This document shows positions 48,190 to 63,522 of a stretch of 64,000 nt of DNA, piece after piece. The translations under genes and the position numbers were made by a program. Within the stretch, counting starts at the first letter, position 1; each line of letters opens with the position of its first letter. This stretch comes from Lucifuga dentata (lineage: Eukaryota > Chordata > Actinopteri > Ophidiiformes > Bythitidae), in NCBI GenBank assembly GCA_014773175.1, contig VXCM01001291.1, forward strand, positions 51,248-115,247, written 5' to 3'. Below the pieces are notes generated by a model. The model did not search any database and was not told the origin of the DNA. It saw only the letters and a program-made list of their open reading frames with translations.

Positions 48190-49449
48190 ATGTGTGCATG
48201 TGTGCATGTGTTGGCAAGTAAAGGATGTGTAGACACCTGTCCTCATTAACACCCAAAACTTCTAGTGTCATTCGGATCTGTTGAAAATGGCCCGATAGTT
48301 GAGCCCTGTCCAGTCATGCCTGGGGGCCTAAACATATTAATTCAATAGCTTTCTGTCCCTTGACATGTGTCTGGTCTCCTCCCTTCTGCAGGAATAATGA
48401 CCAAACTCAAGCATCACAGCAGCTCTGAAACATAAGAGAATGTTAGACTACTACAACGTGGAAATAATCACTCTGTTATTCTCATTGGATAAATCAAATA
48501 CTGTTTTGTGACTTTTATTTTCCATGTAATATTACACTTTCCTCTCCTTCCCTAGTGAAGCGGCTTATCTGCCAGTGGCTTTAGAGTTAAAGGGGCGGGC
48601 TCTATGTTAAACGTCGGGAGGTGTGACTGACTACACGCTCTCTGACTGGCCAGATAATCTTAACAGTCTACGGGAGCGTCAAATAGGCCGCTTCATAAGT
48701 GATGCTGTTGGCGTATGACTGGATCTATCGTGCGTAATGGGAATGGGAATTTAATGGAGAACTACACCAATGGTTACGAATTATGTGCCATTAACACAAA
48801 ACCGAAAGCAGATTTTCTACATTTATACAGAAGGTGATTACACACTGAGAAAAAAGCCCTTCAAGCAGAACTTCGCGCATAAACCATGTCATCTAATAAA
48901 ACCTACCCATCCCCCGTTGTCTTGTATCCAGCTGTTAAGAGGTCCATTTAAATACTCCGTCATCCACTCTGCGATGTTGTCCACTTGCGATGTCATCTCC
49001 TCTTTGGCTGCGCACTCCACGCATACTGTGCCCCCGAACTCGAAGAAAGCGATAATCCGGCCCCAGTTCACCCCATCCCGAAACAGTTCATCTATCACCT
49101 CGGTGAATCTTCTCTGCGCTGTGCCGGACGTGAGGTACAGCTGACGCGACATCTCCGTGAAGTCCGGCTGGTACAGTCTTTCAAGTTCATCCCCAGCCTC
49201 ACGCAGAACTCTGTGGATGTCGGCGTGCGGTTCTGACGCGGGGAGCCTTTTGCTGAGGTGGATACTCCCGGTGTCAGGCCCGCTGCTGGCTCCATGGCAC
49301 CGACGGACTAAAGTCGGTGGAGGAGCAACTATTGAGCCGTTAGCAGCATCTTCCTCCCTGACATCATCAAAGCCCCAAACGTATCCTCGTTTCGAGAGTT
49401 TATGGCAAATGTACTTTTCCACAATAATGCGGTTACACTCGTCCGCCAT
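29764..49449 (-). CDS. bcl2: apoptosis regulator Bcl-2
   Basis: Anti-apoptotic protein of the outer mitochondrial membrane, ER and nuclear envelope; it binds BH3-only proteins and Bax/Bak to block cytochrome c release. Coding exon 1 is 48907-49449 (181 codons) and exon 2 is 29764-29901 (45 codons plus TGA), joined in phase 0 (TGG|gtaggt ... ctcag|GAC). The protein is 226 residues, against 239 in human. BH4 lies at about residues 7-30, a loop at 31-75, BH3 (VLREAGDELERLY) at 81-93, BH1 (ELFRDGVNWGRIIAFFEFGG) at 121-140, BH2 (SWIQDNGGWDAFVELY) at 173-188 and a hydrophobic tail anchor at about 204-222 ending LTQK. The intron interrupts BH2 after Trp181, as in mammals. The intron is about 19 kb, far shorter than the human one. 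Teleost paralog (a or b) not determined. Confidence 0.96.
31067..31107. repeat. (ATT)n microsatellite
   Basis: tattattattattattgtaa-type runs, imperfect. Confidence 0.7.
31577..31639. repeat. (TG)n microsatellite
   Basis: About 31 uninterrupted tg units in the bcl2 intron. Confidence 0.92.
31739..31770. repeat. (CA)n microsatellite
   Basis: Short ca run with one ct interruption, just right of an N at 31724. Confidence 0.8.
33148..33553 (-). mobile_element. third copy of the MITE-like family, inverted
   Basis: Starts aaaggaccatactgg and ends cagtatggtccttt. The inside carries gatgtatcatctgatttgac and ctttgaaagatta, the reverse complement of internal sequence in the copy at 18375. It is shorter (about 405 bp) and internally deleted. 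It sits in the bcl2 intron. Confidence 0.7.
33604..33680. repeat. hAT-like transposon end fragment
   Basis: gtgttctcaaactgtggtat followed by gtataccactggtggtac resembles terminal sequence of hAT-derived repeats (ggttctcaaactgtggtacg type). No transposase is nearby. Confidence 0.3.
35431..35561. repeat. exact 65-bp direct duplication around a single N
   Basis: 35431-35495 and 35497-35561 are identical with one N between; probable assembly join. Confidence 0.85.
35890..36515 (+). repeat. interspersed repeat of about 600 bp, teleost family
   Basis: Starts gattacctccgctagggagg with ttatgttttcacccaagtc and ends gtcttggtggaggtatgag. The two ends hold inverted versions of acctccgc/ggaggt. The inside includes ttttggtgcagatctggata. 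The pattern matches an abundant fish repeat known from memory. A second, inverted copy is at 26850-27125. A 45-bp duplication around N 36397 lies inside. Confidence 0.55.
36352..36443. repeat. 45-bp direct duplication around a single N
   Basis: The two copies on either side of N 36397 differ only by one T in a T-run; probable assembly join within an interspersed repeat. Confidence 0.8.
41961..42455 (+). other. isolated 164-codon open frame ending on a poly(A) signal
   Basis: Opposite strand inside the bcl2 intron. It starts MISLSGSSGALKAAQVICDS and its TAA (42453-42455) overlaps an AATAAA at 42451-42456. I do not recognise the protein and see no domain. It could be a chance frame, a lncRNA 3' end or a degenerate retrocopy. 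Confidence 0.2.
42764..43028. repeat. two imperfect TG-rich blocks
   Basis: gtgtgtatgtctgtgtgtgc-type runs at about 42764-42835 and 42955-43028, separated by about 120 bp of non-repeat DNA. Confidence 0.8.
43784..43812. repeat. GA-rich simple repeat
   Basis: gagagagagagagacagagacagagaggg. Confidence 0.75.
46184..46220. repeat. (CA)n microsatellite
   Basis: Uninterrupted ca units followed by tacaacacacac in the bcl2 intron. Confidence 0.85.
48142..48212. repeat. (TG)n microsatellite
   Basis: About 23 tg units followed by three tgtgtgca units in the bcl2 intron. Confidence 0.9.
48907..49449 (-). CDS. bcl2: bcl2 coding exon 1 (BH4, BH3, BH1, start of BH2)
   Basis: Opens MADECNRIIVEKYICHKLSK and runs uninterrupted to WIQDNGGW, followed by donor gtaggt. 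BH3 keeps the Leu and Asp core (L..AGDE). The loop between BH4 and BH3 is shorter than in human and lacks its long Ala/Pro-rich stretch. Confidence 0.97.
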
Positions 49450-50060
49450 AACGGCTTAATTTGGCACTTTGTACAGACGGAGACCGGTATCCTAAATGAA
49501 ACGCACCATGACCAAATTCGTTCACTGTGCAACGTCCTGCACAGGCTGGGGAAACTCGGTTAGAATAAAATATAAGCAACGCAGCGCGCAACCCCACTAA
49601 GAAAATGTTTTGTTAGTTGAAAAAAAAAAAAAAAAACNAAAAAAAAAAAAAAAAAACTCTGCAAAAACGTTTCAAGAGTGGAAAAAACACAGAATCCGTG
49701 TTAAACAGTCCTCATTTCCCGAAGCTTTGAAGGAAAATTGGAAACCTTCTCATTGCATAGAAATCCAAGATGCGGAAGAGGTTGGATAATGTTGATCTGT
49801 TCCGTGCACATCACCCATGCAGAGATGTGTTTCCAAAAACATTAACGAAGGCCAAACTTGTACGCGTCTAAAAGGGCATTAACGCCGCCAAGTATTTTCG
49901 CAGCGTTTACGCACAAGCAGGCGCAGGACCAGACAAGGTCGGATTGAATCCCCTTCCACAATTGCTGCTCATATCCTCCTCCTCAGCTCCCTGCCCACCG
50001 CCAGTGGGCCGCACTTTCGTGGTGATGTATTCCTGACGTCATCTACGCAAAGTAAATCCT
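49450..50060 (-). promoter_or_regulatory. bcl2 5'UTR and promoter region
   Basis: Upstream of the bcl2 start the DNA is richer in CpG (cgcagcgcgc, gtacgcgtct, aacgccgccaag, ttcgcagcgtttacgc) than the flanks, as expected of a vertebrate promoter. It includes an A-run with N at 49638 and a perfect CRE at 50034-50041. The transcription start cannot be placed. Confidence 0.5.
50034..50041. promoter_or_regulatory. CRE palindrome TGACGTCA upstream of bcl2
   Basis: Perfect 8-bp cAMP response element 585 bp upstream of the bcl2 ATG. Mammalian BCL2 is known to be induced by CREB through a CRE in its 5' region, so placement fits. Binding is not shown. Confidence 0.5.
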
Positions 50061-53000
50061 TTGGCTGCGCTTAGAGACCACAAGTGCGCATGAAGAATTA
50101 CAGCAAAACACATTCATAACAGAATTGCTTATTAAATCCACCTGTTTTAAAATTGAAATTAAAATCCTTAAAAATATTAAAATAGAGATAGCCTGCGTTC
50201 ACTGGGATGTTTTCAAAAAGCTCTTCAGAGTATTTTGGTTTATTTATGAGCAGCACAGAAGCATCTCGTTCTGCAGAAGGGGCTTTGATATGGTTCAGCC
50301 ACCCCCTTGTGGATGGACATCCAGCCATGTAGTACAAAATTGATGTACCTGTATGTTCAATTTCCCTGTTCTCTGATTCACTTTCCAGTTTTTCCTCAAG
50401 CTTCCTGCAGCCTGCATGTCTTCTGCTTATCCTCTGATGTAACAAAGTCCCAGTATCCAGAGAAAGCCATGCCCTGAACAGCCTCCTCATGGAAGATTAA
50501 AATATCTCAAACAGAATACTTAACATCCCATGATGCTCCAAAGGCAAAAAAAAAAAAAAAAAAAAAAGTCAGTACATCATATATCTGAAAGACACAACTC
50601 TTACTGAGTGATGACTTTCTCAGAGGAGGCATGAGCCCCTCAACTCAGCCAAAAGGCCTGCAGCTCCAACAGACAGGTTATTGTTTTCAATCACCAAACG
50701 TCACTGGAATGAAGACCATAAGTTTTTTTTTTCCTCACATGTATTTATTTAGTGTATCATGTAAGAAAATAAGACAAAGAAACGTTTCACTTCTCACATT
50801 TTCAATGGCACACAAGGTGAAGGTGTACATTTTTGGCAGAAAAAAGCAAAGATGAAAACAAAAGCAGAGTGCATGAATTTTCTGTTCAATATAAACTGAA
50901 ATTTTCTACTTAAGCAATTGATGACACCATTAAATAGAGGGGAAAACTAGCATGACCATGACAAAACTCAAATCATGACTATATGTTTAAACATATTGTA
51001 AGCATAGGCTTGATTTGCATAGCTTAAAAGTGTTAAAACAAAACTGCTTTTACATGGGCTACATGTTGTATTAACTATGTGTTGCTACCTTAGGAGAAAT
51101 TCTGAAAGCAATACATAATGAAATGCAGAGTGCAGGATAGTATGCCTTTAACCAATATCATATGAGAACATCATTGAACACGAGTCATCCATTCTCAATG
51201 TCATATCTTGGATTTCAGAAAGGCTTTTTTTGTCATACAAAGACAGGAATTGACAAAAAAATAAAATAAAATAAAATATAAAATAAAACACCAAACACTT
51301 GGCATTATATGCTGAAAATGTAATGAACTGGTAAACCACACGTGAGTTAAGCCACATTATTCTGTGGACTGGTCCATTCTTGTAGCATTGGCGTCATCAG
51401 CAGTCACTTCTTAAGGCTTAGAATGGGTCCCCACAATGTTCCACAGCATTAAACTAATTCTAAGATAAACAGAGCAGCAACATCAAAATAAATCTCAAAT
51501 AAACACGCTGCACCTACAGAAATTGTCTTCGTACAGTTTGGCATTCAAACACTGGTGCATTTAATAAAAAAGATTCCTACGTTCTGATTTCAATTACAGT
51601 ACATTCTCCCCATGTCTGATGAACCAACGGAAGACTTATATGAGTTGACAGTGTACTTTTTCTCTATATATAAAATAATGAAGGTCATGTGGTAAACTTT
51701 TTCAAGGCTTAACAGAAATGAGGAGGGAAGTGATGTTGTTTATGGAATTATCTGTGTATGACAAATCAAAATCAGAGAGATGTCCACTCTTTCCCTGCAC
51801 ACTTACTCTACTTGCTCCTCCTGCTAGTATTTTGGCCTTCATATAAGACAAATCTCTAGCGCCCTCACTTGACCTACAGGGATATTACTTGAACCTGCAA
51901 GTAACACCCTTTACCTTGCCCTGACTTGCACAACCCCAACAAAATATGGATCCCACTCGGATCTTCACAGGGGTGGCAAAATATGTGCAATGACACATAA
52001 AACTGCATGCAAAAATAAGCTTCCTTTCAGACACTTCAGGAAAAAAGGTGTAGTGAATAATTCACAGGTGAAAAGAGACATCTGTGCTGGTGGTTCTTTT
52101 TTCCTCTGACTTAATGGCTTTAACCTGTAGTACCTGCTTTCCTATGACTTCTCTCAAATAGAAAAATGCTGGAATAATGGGAAAATAATTTGGTGTGTTT
52201 TATTCCCATACCGATTTAATCCAATGGCTTTTCTGTCCCCAAGGGCTGGCTCAGTCACTGCGAAAAAGTGTAATTCTCTCCCCCCCCCCCCNCCCCCCCC
52301 CCCATACATACACATACTGTACACACATGCACACGATCACTTAAATTTCTTTGCCTCACCACCATGATTGAAAAATTGGATTATTATGGTTTCTCAAAAT
52401 TATATTTTTGCATTAAAAAAACAATTCCAAACAAACGCACACGTTCTCTGAAAAGAAGCGCTATGTCTTGCCTCAGTTAAGCACAAAGAAAAAGCAAAAC
52501 GGCCCCCAGCACAGATAGAACGCAGAGCACTGCATGGAGTTACAAGTGAAAGAGGAAGGTGCTTTGCCTGCAAAGACTTGTGGAACAAGATGATGGGACT
52601 TATTTAGTGAAAAAGGTTAAAAATCTTTCTAGGTGGACCTAATTTTGTGATACATGCAATTGTATGAAAAAAAGGTAAGTAAACCCTTCTGATTTTCACT
52701 ATCGCTCCTGCTGGGAAGGATTTTCAAGCCGTATTTGGCACAACTGGTGGGACAGGCTATCTGTTGCTTTTCTTCTCTGCAAGGAAAAAACAAGCCTGTT
52801 TGAGACGAGATGGAGAGGCCTGATAACCAAAATGCCAGTTGTTCACAAGACCTACTTTAATACCAGACTGCGGGATGTTTAGTCTGCCCCCATCCTCCTA
52901 CAGAGTAAACCTGCTCCCAAGAAAAGAAGCAGGTGCACACATTAAACCGAAAAGTCACTGGAATGCTCTGAGAATAGAAAATTTCAAATGGCTACGAAGT

Positions 53001-53213
53001 CTACGGAGGGGTTACATCACTGAACAAGCAAAGAGGAAACATCTGCCACTTTCTTTTGTCCAATCGGTGTAGTTGATATCGCATACACGCACAAGGCCTG
53101 GCCTTTCCCCCTACCCACGGTTGTGCACTTGTACAGTGAGACAAAGGGGTGGGATGGGAGGGGTGGGGAAGGAGGGAGGATAGCGGGGTTGTAAAATAAG
53201 GCTGTATTTGCTG
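50061..53213 (-). other. bcl2-kdsr spacer and probable kdsr 3'UTR
   Basis: No coding exon. Minus-strand AATAAA candidates lie at 52198-52203 and 50744-50749, giving a kdsr 3'UTR of about 1.0 or 2.5 kb. A C-run with N lies at 52281-52303 and an A-run at 50546-50567. An isolated minus-strand frame at 50098-50490 shows no known domain. Confidence 0.45.
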
Positions 53214-56200
53214 TTACTCCCTCTTGTCAGCTGATTTTGACTGCTCCCTCTGAATCATGCAGCGGCGCACGATGCTGTCGAAACTCCCCAGGTAGAAGAG
53301 GGCAATGGTCCGAAACAGTCCCATGGTCACAATCTGTGCAGGAGTTGAACTGAAGTGAAAATGGAGCCTGGAGCACTTCCTGGACCTATGCCAGCATGAC
53401 AACACAAAGTACGCTGTGTGGAATAATGAGTGGGATCGTACCTGCTGGAGACCTTCTGTGATGGAGGTGACGGGTGACATTCCACATGTGAGGGCTGACA
53501 GCATGTAGCCGTCAGGGCCCACGGAGCTGTTAAAGTTCCCCTGCTGTGGGAGGAAAGAGAAAACAGTCTGAGACGTTTTTTTTTTTTTTTTTTTNTTTTT
53601 TTTTTTTTTTTTATCTATCCTACTCAGATTTCACTGAATTGAACAGGACAGATGGCGTGTCAGCAGCAGGCAGACTGAGTTTCTTACCACTGTGTCCCGA
53701 ACGATGATTTTGGCCACTTGTTCTGGCTGACAAACTCCAGAAGTTTCAGAGATCAATTTAGTCTCTAGAGGCTAGGAGAGGAAAGAACAAAATGGCTTTA
53801 AAATGCTGGAATGGCAGAGAAATCCTGTTGATGTGTGTGTATGTGTAACAGTGAAATTGACCTTTGTCTTATTTTCTTCTACCAGTCCTGGAGTGTCCGT
53901 GTCGGGGGGGTAGGCCACAGTCACATAGATATTGTATGGCTTTATCTGGAGACAAACAACAGCGGCAGAGTATTATGTCATTCTTTGAGCTTCATGACAT
54001 GAATTACAACAACAAAATATTTCAAATAGATGCAATTCATTCCAGCTGGAGTCTGTGTGCTTGGTGCTCACCTCCATCTGAAGCGACTCTGCCAAGCCAC
54101 GGAGGGCAAACTTGGATGGGGAGTATGCCGTGTAGCCGAACAGGCCGATCTGGCCTGCTTGTGAAGATACGAACATGATGCGGCCCATTCTTCTCTCTTT
54201 CATGGTGGTTATGACAGCCCGTGTCGGATAAACGCTGCCCAGGTAGTTCACTTCCATCAGTTTCTTTTGAAAAAAAAAAAAAAAAAAAAANAAAAAAAAA
54301 AAAAAAAAAACTACTGAAAAAATAATAATCCTGTGCATCTTCAACATGTTTGTTTCATGCTGAAACTCAGCCTGCTTTTAATAATTGAGCCAGTTATTAA
54401 GTAAGTCACGCTATTAGACTGGTTTGACTGCCCAAAAGGTTTTCAATGCGGCTCCCTCACCTAAATATATACAAAATAAATCATCATTGTTTTGATTCTC
54501 ATTTGTCCAGTTCGATTTAGAGTCGCGCGACAGCTATCATTCACATTAACTTGTTGGAAATGACCTTGCAAAAAACTATTTGTAGTGAGAGGGTATGATA
54601 AATTCATACTATTAACCTATGTTTAGTCATACACTTGCTCCTACAGGACCATAATATGAGATGTGAGCATTTTGGTTAAAACATTTCAAACATTTTTGAA
54701 ATGTTTTAAACCCCTTTTAAGGAGTCATAAGCCTGTGATGGGACAGGTGCATCAGGCTTTTACCTAGCAACAACCACAGACCACAACCACAACCACATGC
54801 ATGCTGGCCAAACACTCATTAGCTTTGTGCTTTGTGGGTGTGTTAGTGAGTAAATTCAAATGTGTGATGTAAAAAAATGTTACGGAAGTAAAGGAAAGCT
54901 TTTAGAGTAATTCCAGACCTATGGGTTTGGACACTGGATGCATTTCTACAAATATGAACTTCAATATTTGCAACTTTGACAATGTTCAACACATACCCCC
55001 TACTATAAAACACTATCAAAATGAGGGGAAAAATAACAAAAAGCATAATACGGGCCCTTTCACTGAAGAGAAGTTGGCTCAGTGACTTCTGATTTCCCAA
55101 GGTTAGGTCTTGCTTGCGTTCCCAGTTACCTACTTTAAAGCGATCCACCTCCACTTCCTCAAACTTTCCAGACACAGATATCCCAGCACAGTTGACAAGC
55201 ATATCGACAGGCCCCAACTTCTCTTGAGCCTGCATGACAGGAAAAAACAATCAGATGACCTTACTTCAGCACTGAATTATTAAAGGAATCTGAGATCTTC
55301 CACTGTTGTTAAGTGAATAACATTACCTGTTTTATCACACTTTCCACTTGACTATAATCACTGGAAACGTCCACTGATATGCAGAGTACCACCTGAGACC
55401 AGAAAATTATACAAAGTCTTATAAAATCTAAAATGTCATCTGCTGTTATGCTGTATATGAACAGCAATTCAGTTATATCGGATGCTTTAAAACAATGTCT
55501 GAAAGTAATGTCTATTTGCGAAATGCATAAAAGCCCATACCTGTTTGTCGTTTATGGCAAATTTCTCCACTTCTTTCTTTGCCTGAAGCAGTTTAGCCTG
55601 AGGAAAAACAAAACAAAAAACAAAAACACACACAATACATGTTTAATCTGCTATACAAAGATGTCTACACATATATGAATGTTATGCTCCAAACAAAAAG
55701 CTCACTAAAGTAACAAGACTGAATCCATGATCAAAAAAACCTAATGACTTGATTATGGTAAATAGAAACAGAGCAGCTACTACCAAATTCCCATATGCTA
55801 TATTTTAAAGCCAATTAAATACATTTAATTAACTCCAGGACAGAGTTGGAGAATAAGTGTATCACAGAAGATGAGCATTCTGACTCTAACATAGCATGAT
55901 TTAGGTATTTTAAAACCTATTTTCAAGTTAACCCCAAAGATTTCCACCATGTCAAGCATCTCACACACACACACACACACAAAATGCATTCTGTGGATGT
56001 TTTAATTTTAGCAGCTGGAGTTTTCTGTGCATTTCAATAGCAACATTAAGTCTATGTTAACACCAGAGAAAGGTTCACCATAGCAGCCAAACTGGTCATT
56101 TAAAAAAAGGTTTCAAATTCATCCTGATCAGCTAACACTTACAATGCGACACTAACCCCAAGTGGTTTTACTGACCTCATCCCGAGCCACCAGAGTGATG

Positions 56201-56855
56201 AAAGCTCCTTGTCTGTAGCACTCGACTGCAATGCATTTTCCAATCCCACTTGATCCTCCTGTCACCTGCAGAGTGAAAGGGTGACAGATCACTGACAGGC
56301 CACACTTAACATCTTAACTAGAAACTTATATTTCTCCAATTTTTAGGTAAAGCTGCCGATATTAAAGCCAGTTGTTTCTACGTTACTGCAGATCGTAAAA
56401 CTCGTTAAAAAAATAAATCGATTTATCTAAAATCAACTGTTAATTTAACCTATTAGGTCATGTGGGCGTCATGTCATGCTGACAACTTAGCATGAATTCG
56501 GCACATGCAGAAAAAATAATTTTATTGTCACTATAGAATGAAATCTAATGGTTTAAGTGTTCAAATGTCAAGACAAGGTAACATTAAAACGTAAACTTGG
56601 CTCAACGCTAGCTATGGCTCTGCAGTATTGTTAGCTAGCAGCGAAGTAGCACTCTGGCACACTTACCACGACGTGGGCCCCGTTAAGTTTCAGAGGTTTG
56701 GGGCTAATGAGAGGCGATATCATGTATAACAGCAGCACAAAGGCAACGATGAAGGCAGCAACTACCAAAAGCATGATGAATGGCAGAAGGAGCCACCAAG
56801 AATTGCTAAAAAGCCAATCTGTGATCGTTGAGCTCAAACCTTCTTCAGAGGACAT
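53214..56855 (-). CDS. kdsr: 3-ketodihydrosphingosine reductase
   Basis: ER-membrane short-chain dehydrogenase/reductase; it reduces 3-ketodihydrosphingosine to dihydrosphingosine with NADPH, the second step of sphingolipid synthesis. Ten exons, all phase 0: 56667-56855, 56176-56265, 55541-55597, 55327-55392, 55134-55229, 54072-54263, 53862-53945, 53688-53771, 53442-53543 and 53214-53333 (TAA). From the Met at 56774 the product is 332 residues, exactly the human length; an in-frame ATG at 56855 would add 27. In the 332-residue numbering, the N-terminal membrane segment ([13 protein letters not shown]) is followed by the cofactor loop TGGSSGIG (about 38-45), NCAG, the FVSSQAG serine and the catalytic YSPSK (Tyr186, Lys190). 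The C-terminus keeps [20 protein letters not shown]. No break seen. Confidence 0.96.
55964..55981. repeat. short (CA)n run
   Basis: Nine ca units in a kdsr intron. Confidence 0.7.
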
Positions 56856-57400
56856 GGGTGAAACCTGGCAGTCGTTAGCTTGTTGCTAACTAGCTGGCTA
56901 GCTTTGGGGTCCGATAACGGATCTAAAAAGCAGGAGGCGGCCCAAAAAGGGAAGGCGAAACGGAGAGCTCGGAGGAGGAGTTGTTTCGGGATTTGGCAGA
57001 GAGTCAAAGGGGTGTACAGGACAGGATACAGTACGGCGGTGAACCTTGGCTCTCAAGCGCACTCTGCATAAACCAAAACAAATCGAACTGTGCACTTCGA
57101 ACGACTGCATCGCTGGCGCACTTGGTACTTGTAGTTCTCAAACTGACATAATTTGGGAGCCCAGTAAGCCACACACTACATCTCCCACAATGCAATGCTG
57201 CTTCCTCATCTGTCGCATCCGTTTTGCTTCGCATACACACCCAACCAGGCAGATATGGAGACTGATAATGTGACGCTGACAAATGTATGCAACTGCATTT
57301 GTTGTTACACCTTTATTTTAGGCCACCAGCGTTATTTGGATAGTAACTCGTGATTTAATAACAAAAACACTTAACAGTTTCTCTTTACGTATATATATAT
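56856..57400 (-). promoter_or_regulatory. kdsr promoter region and spacer to vps4b
   Basis: Only about 550 bp separates the kdsr upstream ATG from the end of vps4b. The part at 56900-57240 is CpG-richer (ggtccgataacggatc, cgaaacggagagctcgg, cttcgaacgactgcatcgctggcgc) and includes tctcccacaatgcaatg, an arrangement seen at housekeeping promoters. The start site is not defined. Confidence 0.4.
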
Positions 57401-57403
57401 GTT

Positions 57404-57409
57404 TTTATT
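57404..57409 (-). terminator. candidate vps4b polyadenylation signal
   Basis: AATAAA on the minus strand in an AT-rich patch, giving a 3'UTR of about 1.4 kb after the vps4b stop. Confidence 0.45.
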
Positions 57410-58840
57410 TACATTATGGAAACGAAAACCAGAAAACCTGATGCAGGGGTAGCCTCTTTACAAAGAAAAGTCTCATCAGTTGGCTGTACTATCTGAAGAC
57501 ATTTACAGTAAAATGAAATCTGATCCCCACCAAAACTTGAAAGAGCCAGGTTTTAACACATAAAGAGTACAATCTAAGAGTTTACATGAAATGTTCAAGC
57601 GTTATACCGTTCTTATTAATGGTGACAAAGCACCTAAGAAATGACTAATTTATGTCATCCACTGCAAAATAATCTTGTATCTCCTCCAGAAGGCACATGT
57701 TGCGCATTGCCACTCATGGCTACATAAAGTTCATGCTTAAAGGTGCATTCCTGTGTTTTTAAATGTACAAGATTATCTGTCAATCAGAACCACCAGTGTC
57801 CAACTTCAATAACAGCCTAGTTTTATCAAAACTAATAATTTGACTTAGTTGTAATAAGGCTTATATTTTGCAGTTTGCGTGAAGGATAATCAGCAAAACT
57901 TGCGTGGGCTAATAACGGAAAAATGTATAGTAGGTTGTGGACAGCTTATGAGCTGAGCAACAAAGCAATTTTAAATCATTCTAAGTCCTTGACATTGATA
58001 AAATAATGCTGGTCTGGCAATTTTGCTGATCCATCCTACGAGGCATATCAAATTCAAATGACAGCAAACAAATACAAATTTCATGTGTTAGGAAATTGGA
58101 TAAAAACAATCCTGAAATGGCCGAAAGCCAGACGTAGCTTTTATCCTGAGTATCTCTTTTTCAGACCCTTATCAAATCCACCACCATCTGACTACAAAGA
58201 CATCGTCACATAAACTAATGTAAGGCCAATGACATACCCTGTTTCACTCACCGGACACAAAAATTATATTTCCACAAAATATTTACTACAAAATGCTTGT
58301 TATGATACAAAATAGGGAAAATATAGTATACGGGGCATTCATTACTGCCTAGTGAGATGTACTGTGAGGGAAATTTGATTACAGACATGAGAGCCATCCT
58401 TAACTTGAAATAAATTAATTCTAAATTTTACATTATTTTGATTTTAATAGTCTTATTTGCAATAATGTTGTGTATATCTATCCGAGTTCCCCTAAACTGC
58501 TTGGACATTCTGCTAAACAATGCCTTTAGCATTTAGTGGATACCCAAAAGAAATCAAAAGAACACTCGTAAATTCCCAAGTTGAATTCATTCTTTATCAG
58601 GTCAGGTGGGAAGTCTTAAAAACTCTACGGACAGAGGACATCAAGCAAACCTGTCTTCCACCCCTTGTGTGACCATCAGACTGGCAGAGAAGTCCCCAAG
58701 ACCCCTATTGATATACTTAGACCGTACGGCCTTGTCAATGTCAGGGCATGAGAGAGGAAAAAGAGAAAGAGGGACAAGGAAAGTAAAGAGAGAAAGTCAC
58801 AATTCTTCTGCTTTGGTTTGGCTTGGCTCAAACGTCCCAC
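57410..58840 (-). other. vps4b 3'UTR (probable)
   Basis: AT-rich non-coding sequence between the vps4b stop and the candidate poly(A) signal. No exon or repeat recognised. Confidence 0.5.
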
Positions 58841-63134
<4,294 letters not shown>

Positions 63135-63412
63135 ACGGGCTGGTTACTTTTCCAGTGACCAGAATGAATATAAGCCGCAGCGATTAACAGCGTCTTAGCA
63201 CGGTAATTTATGTTTAAACCTAACAAACAGACTTTAAACTCGACAATTAATCCTTTTATTAAGCTTGTTTTCTTTCTTCTGATCGTCGCTGAGAAGTATC
63301 GGGGAGGAGACTTCCGCATTGAAAACTCGACACCCGCGTGCACGGAATTTCATGACGTCAAGACGCAGCCTCGAACAGTCAGTGTACATTAATGCTCACA
63401 ACACCCAAAACT
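63135..63412 (-). promoter_or_regulatory. vps4b 5'UTR and promoter
   Basis: CpG-enriched stretch upstream of the vps4b ATG (agccgcagcgatt, gatcgtcgctgag, ctcgacacccgcgtgcacgg) with a perfect CRE at 63353-63360, 219 bp from the ATG. The start site is not defined. Confidence 0.5.
63353..63360. promoter_or_regulatory. CRE/ATF palindrome TGACGTCA at the vps4b promoter
   Basis: Perfect 8-bp palindrome in tttcatgacgtcaagacgc. Proximal CREs within a few hundred bases of CpG-rich starts are commonly functional, but binding is inferred. Confidence 0.45.
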
Positions 63413-63522
63413 GATTAAGGGGTTTTTGAAAAACATTTTTGGAATTAACTTTTGTGATACGACTACGATATTTGGATTTTGATTTTGGCGGTTGGCATAA
63501 ACTGGTTTGTGACTGGATCTGG

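Larger units (their letters stand above)
29902..48906 (-). other. bcl2 intron
   Basis: About 19 kb with no recognised exon on either strand. It carries an A-run (N 30268), TG/CA microsatellites, a G-run (N 32948), an inverted MITE copy, a hAT-like end, exact duplications around N 35496 and N 36397, an interspersed repeat at 35.9-36.5 kb, an A-run (N 40418), an isolated 164-codon plus-strand frame (41961-42455) and a large TG-rich block near 42.8-43.0 kb. Confidence 0.7.

Noticed and set aside
50098..50490. 130-codon minus-strand frame between bcl2 and kdsr
   Set aside because: No domain or splice context, and the translation has no recognisable similarity; treated as chance.
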